Assembly (NCBI GenBank): GCA_002509405.1
Contig: DAVO01000030.1
Span: 54,346-118,345, forward strand
Length of the DNA stretch: 64,000 nucleotides
Reading direction: 5' to 3'
DNA from: Methanomassiliicoccaceae archaeon UBA72
GTDB lineage: Archaea; Thermoplasmatota; Thermoplasmata; Methanomassiliicoccales; Methanomethylophilaceae
Shown: positions 61,505 to 64,000 of the stretch, in pieces
Position numbering within the stretch: position 1 is the stretch's first letter
How the letters are laid out: each line of letters starts with the position of its first letter
Notes under the pieces: model-generated
Seen by the model: the letters and a program-made list of their open reading frames with translations, nothing else
Database searches by the model: none
Told to the model about the DNA's origin: nothing
Translations under genes and position numbers: made by a program

Positions 61505-63025
61505 ATGCAGGATGACAGGGGAACAGCAATACCCAAGTCTGTGAAGATAGGTTTTGACAACCAGAAGTACTTGGAGCTCCAGTCCTCGCAGATCAAGGAG
61601 CGTCTCTCCAAGTTCGGCGGGAAATTGTATCTGGAGTTCGGCGGGAAGCTGTTTGACGACTTCCACGCTTCCCGTGTCCTTCCAGGCTTCCTCCCTGACA
61701 GCAAGGTTAACATGCTGGCAGGCATCAGAGACGTCGCCGAGATAGTCATTGCCATAAGCGCCTACGACATAGAGAAGAACAAGCTGAGGAGCGACATAGG
61801 CATAACATACGACCTGGAGGTCCTGCGGCTTATCGATTCTTTCCGGGACCGCGGTCTTTACGTGGGCTGCGTGGTAGTTACGCACTACAGCGGCCAGAAA
61901 TCCGCGGATGCCTTCTGTGAAAGGCTAAGTTCCCTGAACATACGGGTCCACAGGCACTACCTGATCGAAGGATATCCTTCGGATATCGATCTGGTCGTAA
62001 GCGAGGACGGCTACGGGAAGAACGATTATGTTGAGACCACCAGGTCGCTGGTGGTCGTCACCGCTCCCGGCCCCGGCAGCGGCAAGATGGCCGTCTGCCT
62101 TTCGCAGCTCTATCACGACAGCAAAAAGGGGATACGGTCAGGCTATGCGAAGTTCGAGACATTCCCTATATGGAACCTCCCCCTGAAGCACCCCGTTAAC
62201 CTGGCATATGAGGCCGCCACGGCGGACCTGGATGATGTGAACATGATAGATCCCTTCCATCTCGATGCGTATGGGAAGACGGCGGTGAACTACAACCGCG
62301 ACATAGAGATATTCCCTGTCCTGAAATCCATTTTCGAAGGCATATACGGCGAGTCGCCGTACAGGTCGCCCACGGACATGGGGGTAAACATGGCCGGCTA
62401 CTGCATAACCGACGAGGACAACGTAACCCGGTCCGCGAAAGACGAGATAATCCGCCGCTATTACTGGACCCTTTGCGACCGCAAGCGCGGAGCCGGATCC
62501 GAAAACAGTGTCAGGAAGATAGAGCTGCTGATGAAGCAGGCCGGGGTAGGATCGGAAGATCGCATGGTCGCCTCCGCAGTGCATTCTCATCCCAGGGTGC
62601 AGGAGATGCCCGTAGCGGCCATTTCGCTGCCCGACGGCACGATCATCACCGGAAAGACCTCCACGCTCCTCGCCGCCACGTCGGCGATGATGCTCAACGC
62701 CCTCAAGAATCTGGCTGGGATCAATGATTCGATGCACCTGATATCGCCGTCCGTGATAGAGCCCGTACAAAGTCTAAAGACCAAGTACCTCGGGGACAGG
62801 GGCGCCAGCCTTCATGCGTCGGAGATGCTCATCGCCCTGTCGGTGTGCGCGACGACGAACCCGGTCGCCACAGCGGTGCTTGAGCGCCTTCCCGATCTCA
62901 GGGGGTGCGAGGCCCATTCTTCGGTCATACTTCCGGACGACGATGAAGAGCTCTTGAGAAAGCTGGGAATACATGTGACGTGCGACCCCAAATATGGGAG
63001 CGAAAGGCTTTTCCAGGGCAGATGA
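61505..63025 (+). CDS. DUF1846 (UPF0371) family protein
   Basis: The 506-residue protein matches UPF0371: KVGFDNQKY-like start (SVKIGFDNQKYLELQSSQI), GGKLYLEFGGKLFDDFHASRVLPGFLPD, ISAYDIEKNKLRSDIGITYD, VVTAPGPGSGKMAVCLSQLYHD and HSHPRVQEMPVAA. Structures of bacterial members exist but no reaction is established to my knowledge; the GPGSGKMA loop suggests nucleotide or phosphate binding. The start may be this ATG at 61505 or a nearby one. It stands upstream of nadE with a 39-base gap. Confidence 0.88.
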   Translation: MQDDRGTAIPKSVKIGFDNQKYLELQSSQIKERLSKFGGKLYLEFGGKLFDDFHASRVLPGFLPDSKVNMLAGIRDVAEIVIAISAYDIEKNKLRSDIGITYDLEVLRLIDSFRDRGLYVGCVVVTHYSGQKSADAFCERLSSLNIRVHRHYLIEGYPSDIDLVVSEDGYGKNDYVETTRSLVVVTAPGPGSGKMAVCLSQLYHDSKKGIRSGYAKFETFPIWNLPLKHPVNLAYEAATADLDDVNMIDPFHLDAYGKTAVNYNRDIEIFPVLKSIFEGIYGESPYRSPTDMGVNMAGYCITDEDNVTRSAKDEIIRRYYWTLCDRKRGAGSENSVRKIELLMKQAGVGSEDRMVASAVHSHPRVQEMPVAAISLPDGTIITGKTSTLLAATSAMMLNALKNLAGINDSMHLISPSVIEPVQSLKTKYLGDRGASLHASEMLIALSVCATTNPVATAVLERLPDLRGCEAHSSVILPDDDEELLRKLGIHVTCDPKYGSERLFQGR

Positions 63026-63064
63026 TGGAACAATTCTTTATCTCCGCTCGTACATACGCGACCT

Positions 63065-63838
63065 ATGGCGGGAAGGATCCCCAAGGTAACAAGCGACGAC
63101 GTGCAGAATCTGAGAAGCTTCATCAGGGACTGTGTCAAGAAGACAGGGTGTTCGGGAATCGTCATAGGTCTCAGCGGAGGCATCGATTCGGCCGTGGTGA
63201 CCAAGCTGGCCGCTGACACGATCGACCCTGCGAAAATCTTGAACGTCTTCATGCCTTCCCGCGTGACCCCTGCGGCCGACTACAAGACCACCAAGGAACT
63301 GAGTCAGATCTGGGGCACCGAGTACAAGATAGTGGACGTACAGCCCGCAGTGGATGCGCTGACATCGGTTCTGCTTTCGGATGTCCAGGCGCCGCTCGAG
63401 CGGGGCAACATATCCGCAAGATGCCGGACGATAGTGCTTTACAACCTTGCCAAGAAGCGCAACTATCTCGTCGCCGGGACATCCAACCAGAGCGAGCTCA
63501 TGACGGGCTATTTCACTAAGTTCGGAGACGGGGCATGCGACATGACACCGCTTGCCAGCACGTACAAGACCGAGGTCAAGCAGATCGCGGCAATGATCGG
63601 CATACCCCAAGACATAATCGACAGGCCCCCGTCTGCCGGATTCTGGGAAGGTCAGACAGACGAATCCGAGATGGGCATTTCATACGAATATCTTGACGCC
63701 ATACTTTACGACATGGACTTGGATTTCGACGATGACGAGATTGCCGAGGACTTAGGCATCCCGACGGATAAGGTCAGGGAGATCCGCGATCTCGTGGCAT
63801 CCATGGAGCACAAGCGCCTCCCGCCTATGCGTCCGTGA
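63065..63838 (+). CDS. nadE: NAD synthetase, ammonia- or glutamine-dependent
   Basis: The 257-residue protein has the PP-loop GLSGGIDSAVV (about 35-45), SARCRTIVLYNLAKKRNYLVAGTSNQSELMTGYFTKFGDGACDMTPLASTYKTEV-type blocks (only short parts quoted: GTSNQSELMTGYF, KFGDGACDMTPL) and PSAGFWEGQTDE. It converts deamido-NAD to NAD. There is no glutaminase domain, so ammonia is the direct nitrogen source. Length is typical for the archaeal enzyme. Confidence 0.95.
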   Translation: MAGRIPKVTSDDVQNLRSFIRDCVKKTGCSGIVIGLSGGIDSAVVTKLAADTIDPAKILNVFMPSRVTPAADYKTTKELSQIWGTEYKIVDVQPAVDALTSVLLSDVQAPLERGNISARCRTIVLYNLAKKRNYLVAGTSNQSELMTGYFTKFGDGACDMTPLASTYKTEVKQIAAMIGIPQDIIDRPPSAGFWEGQTDESEMGISYEYLDAILYDMDLDFDDDEIAEDLGIPTDKVREIRDLVASMEHKRLPPMRP

Positions 63839-63917
63839 AAAAGGCTGTCTGTCCGGAGATCTCAAGGTTCTCCACTCACAAATTATATTAATGACTTAGT
63901 AATCAAGGCACCTAACA

Positions 63918-63990
63918 GCTCCTGTAGTGTAGCGGCCAATCATGAAGCCCTCTCGAGGCTTCGACTCGGGTTCAAATCCCGACGGGAGCA
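63918..63990 (+). tRNA. tRNA-Glu(CTC)
   Basis: Acceptor GCTCCTG/CGGGAGC (one G:T pair), anticodon stem AAGCC/GGCTT with loop CTCTCGA (anticodon CTC) and T arm CTCGG TTCAAAT CCCGA. Discriminator A; CCA is not encoded. No intron. A TATA-like TTATATTAA is at about 63883-63891. Confidence 0.92.
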
Positions 63991-64000
63991 CTTATCGCTT

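Noticed and set aside
1..64000. CRISPR arrays, insertion sequences and rRNA genes
   Set aside because: No regular short repeats with spacers, no transposase motif and no rRNA sequence were seen on reading the window.

Overview
The window comes from a methanogenic archaeon, most likely a member of the Methanomassiliicoccales (Thermoplasmata). The reasons are the soluble heterodisulfide reductase subunits HdrC and HdrB, a complete coenzyme B chain-elongation operon (aksA/D/E/F), archaeal ribosomal proteins (eS1, eL37, a probable eL41), an Sm protein, pyruvoyl arginine decarboxylase, three intron-containing tRNA genes and archaeal TATA promoters. The order-level placement is inference from gene content. 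Genes are densely packed, often with ATGA-type overlaps, and almost every stretch is coding.

Layout. 1-6.8 kb: a PAPS-reductase-like PP-loop/ferredoxin protein (cut by the window edge), a membrane protein, a zinc-ribbon protein with arginine decarboxylase, a PAC2 protein, an M16 peptidase, a hydrogenase-maturation-type protease and a ModE-like regulator. 6.8-9.3 kb: hdrC-hdrB, eS1 and an intron-containing tRNA-Met. 9.4-15.7 kb (minus strand): the coenzyme B operon, led by a minimal TPP enzyme and ended by an aldehyde dehydrogenase. 16.1-22.6 kb: a Get3/ArsA-like ATPase, a coiled-coil protein, AMMECR1, dihydroorotase, a YkgJ-type protein, Sm, eL37 and purF. 22.7-24.1 kb: tRNA-Ala, a TetR regulator and two tiny genes. 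24.2-30.6 kb: a full trpEGDC(FB)A operon with fused trpF-trpB. 30.9-34 kb: a membrane protein, tRNA-Arg with an intron in the T-loop, eL41-like, tRNA-Trp with a guide-RNA-like intron, and a DUF2075 nuclease/helicase. 34-38.7 kb: UPF0210, ACT proteins, citramalate synthase and homoserine dehydrogenase.

The most unusual part is 39.2-55.6 kb. A NifH-like and a NifD-like domain are fused in one 715-residue protein, followed by an overlapping NifK-like partner. Next come a divergent ABC-2 exporter, a dockerin-carrying substrate-binding protein with a FecCD/BtuCD-type importer, a CobN-type chelatase large subunit, and ChlI- and ChlD-like AAA+ subunits. Six copies of a 17-bp inverted repeat (consensus half TTGGATG, 3-nt spacer) lie at the core promoters of all five transcription units, so this looks like one regulon. 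The cysteine pattern (three in the D-like part, one in the K-like part, no FeMo-cofactor ligands) argues for a nitrogenase-like reductase with a single [4Fe-4S] cluster, working with a metal chelatase and uptake system on a tetrapyrrole or another metal complex. Its substrate is unknown.

55.9-64 kb: a sulfur block (cysteine desulfurase, IscU-like scaffold, CysK, MetY-like sulfhydrylase, Rrf2 regulator with three cysteines), tRNA-Ser, a nitrilase-family hydrolase, a DUF1846 protein, NAD synthetase and tRNA-Glu. No CRISPR array, insertion sequence, rRNA or integrase was seen.
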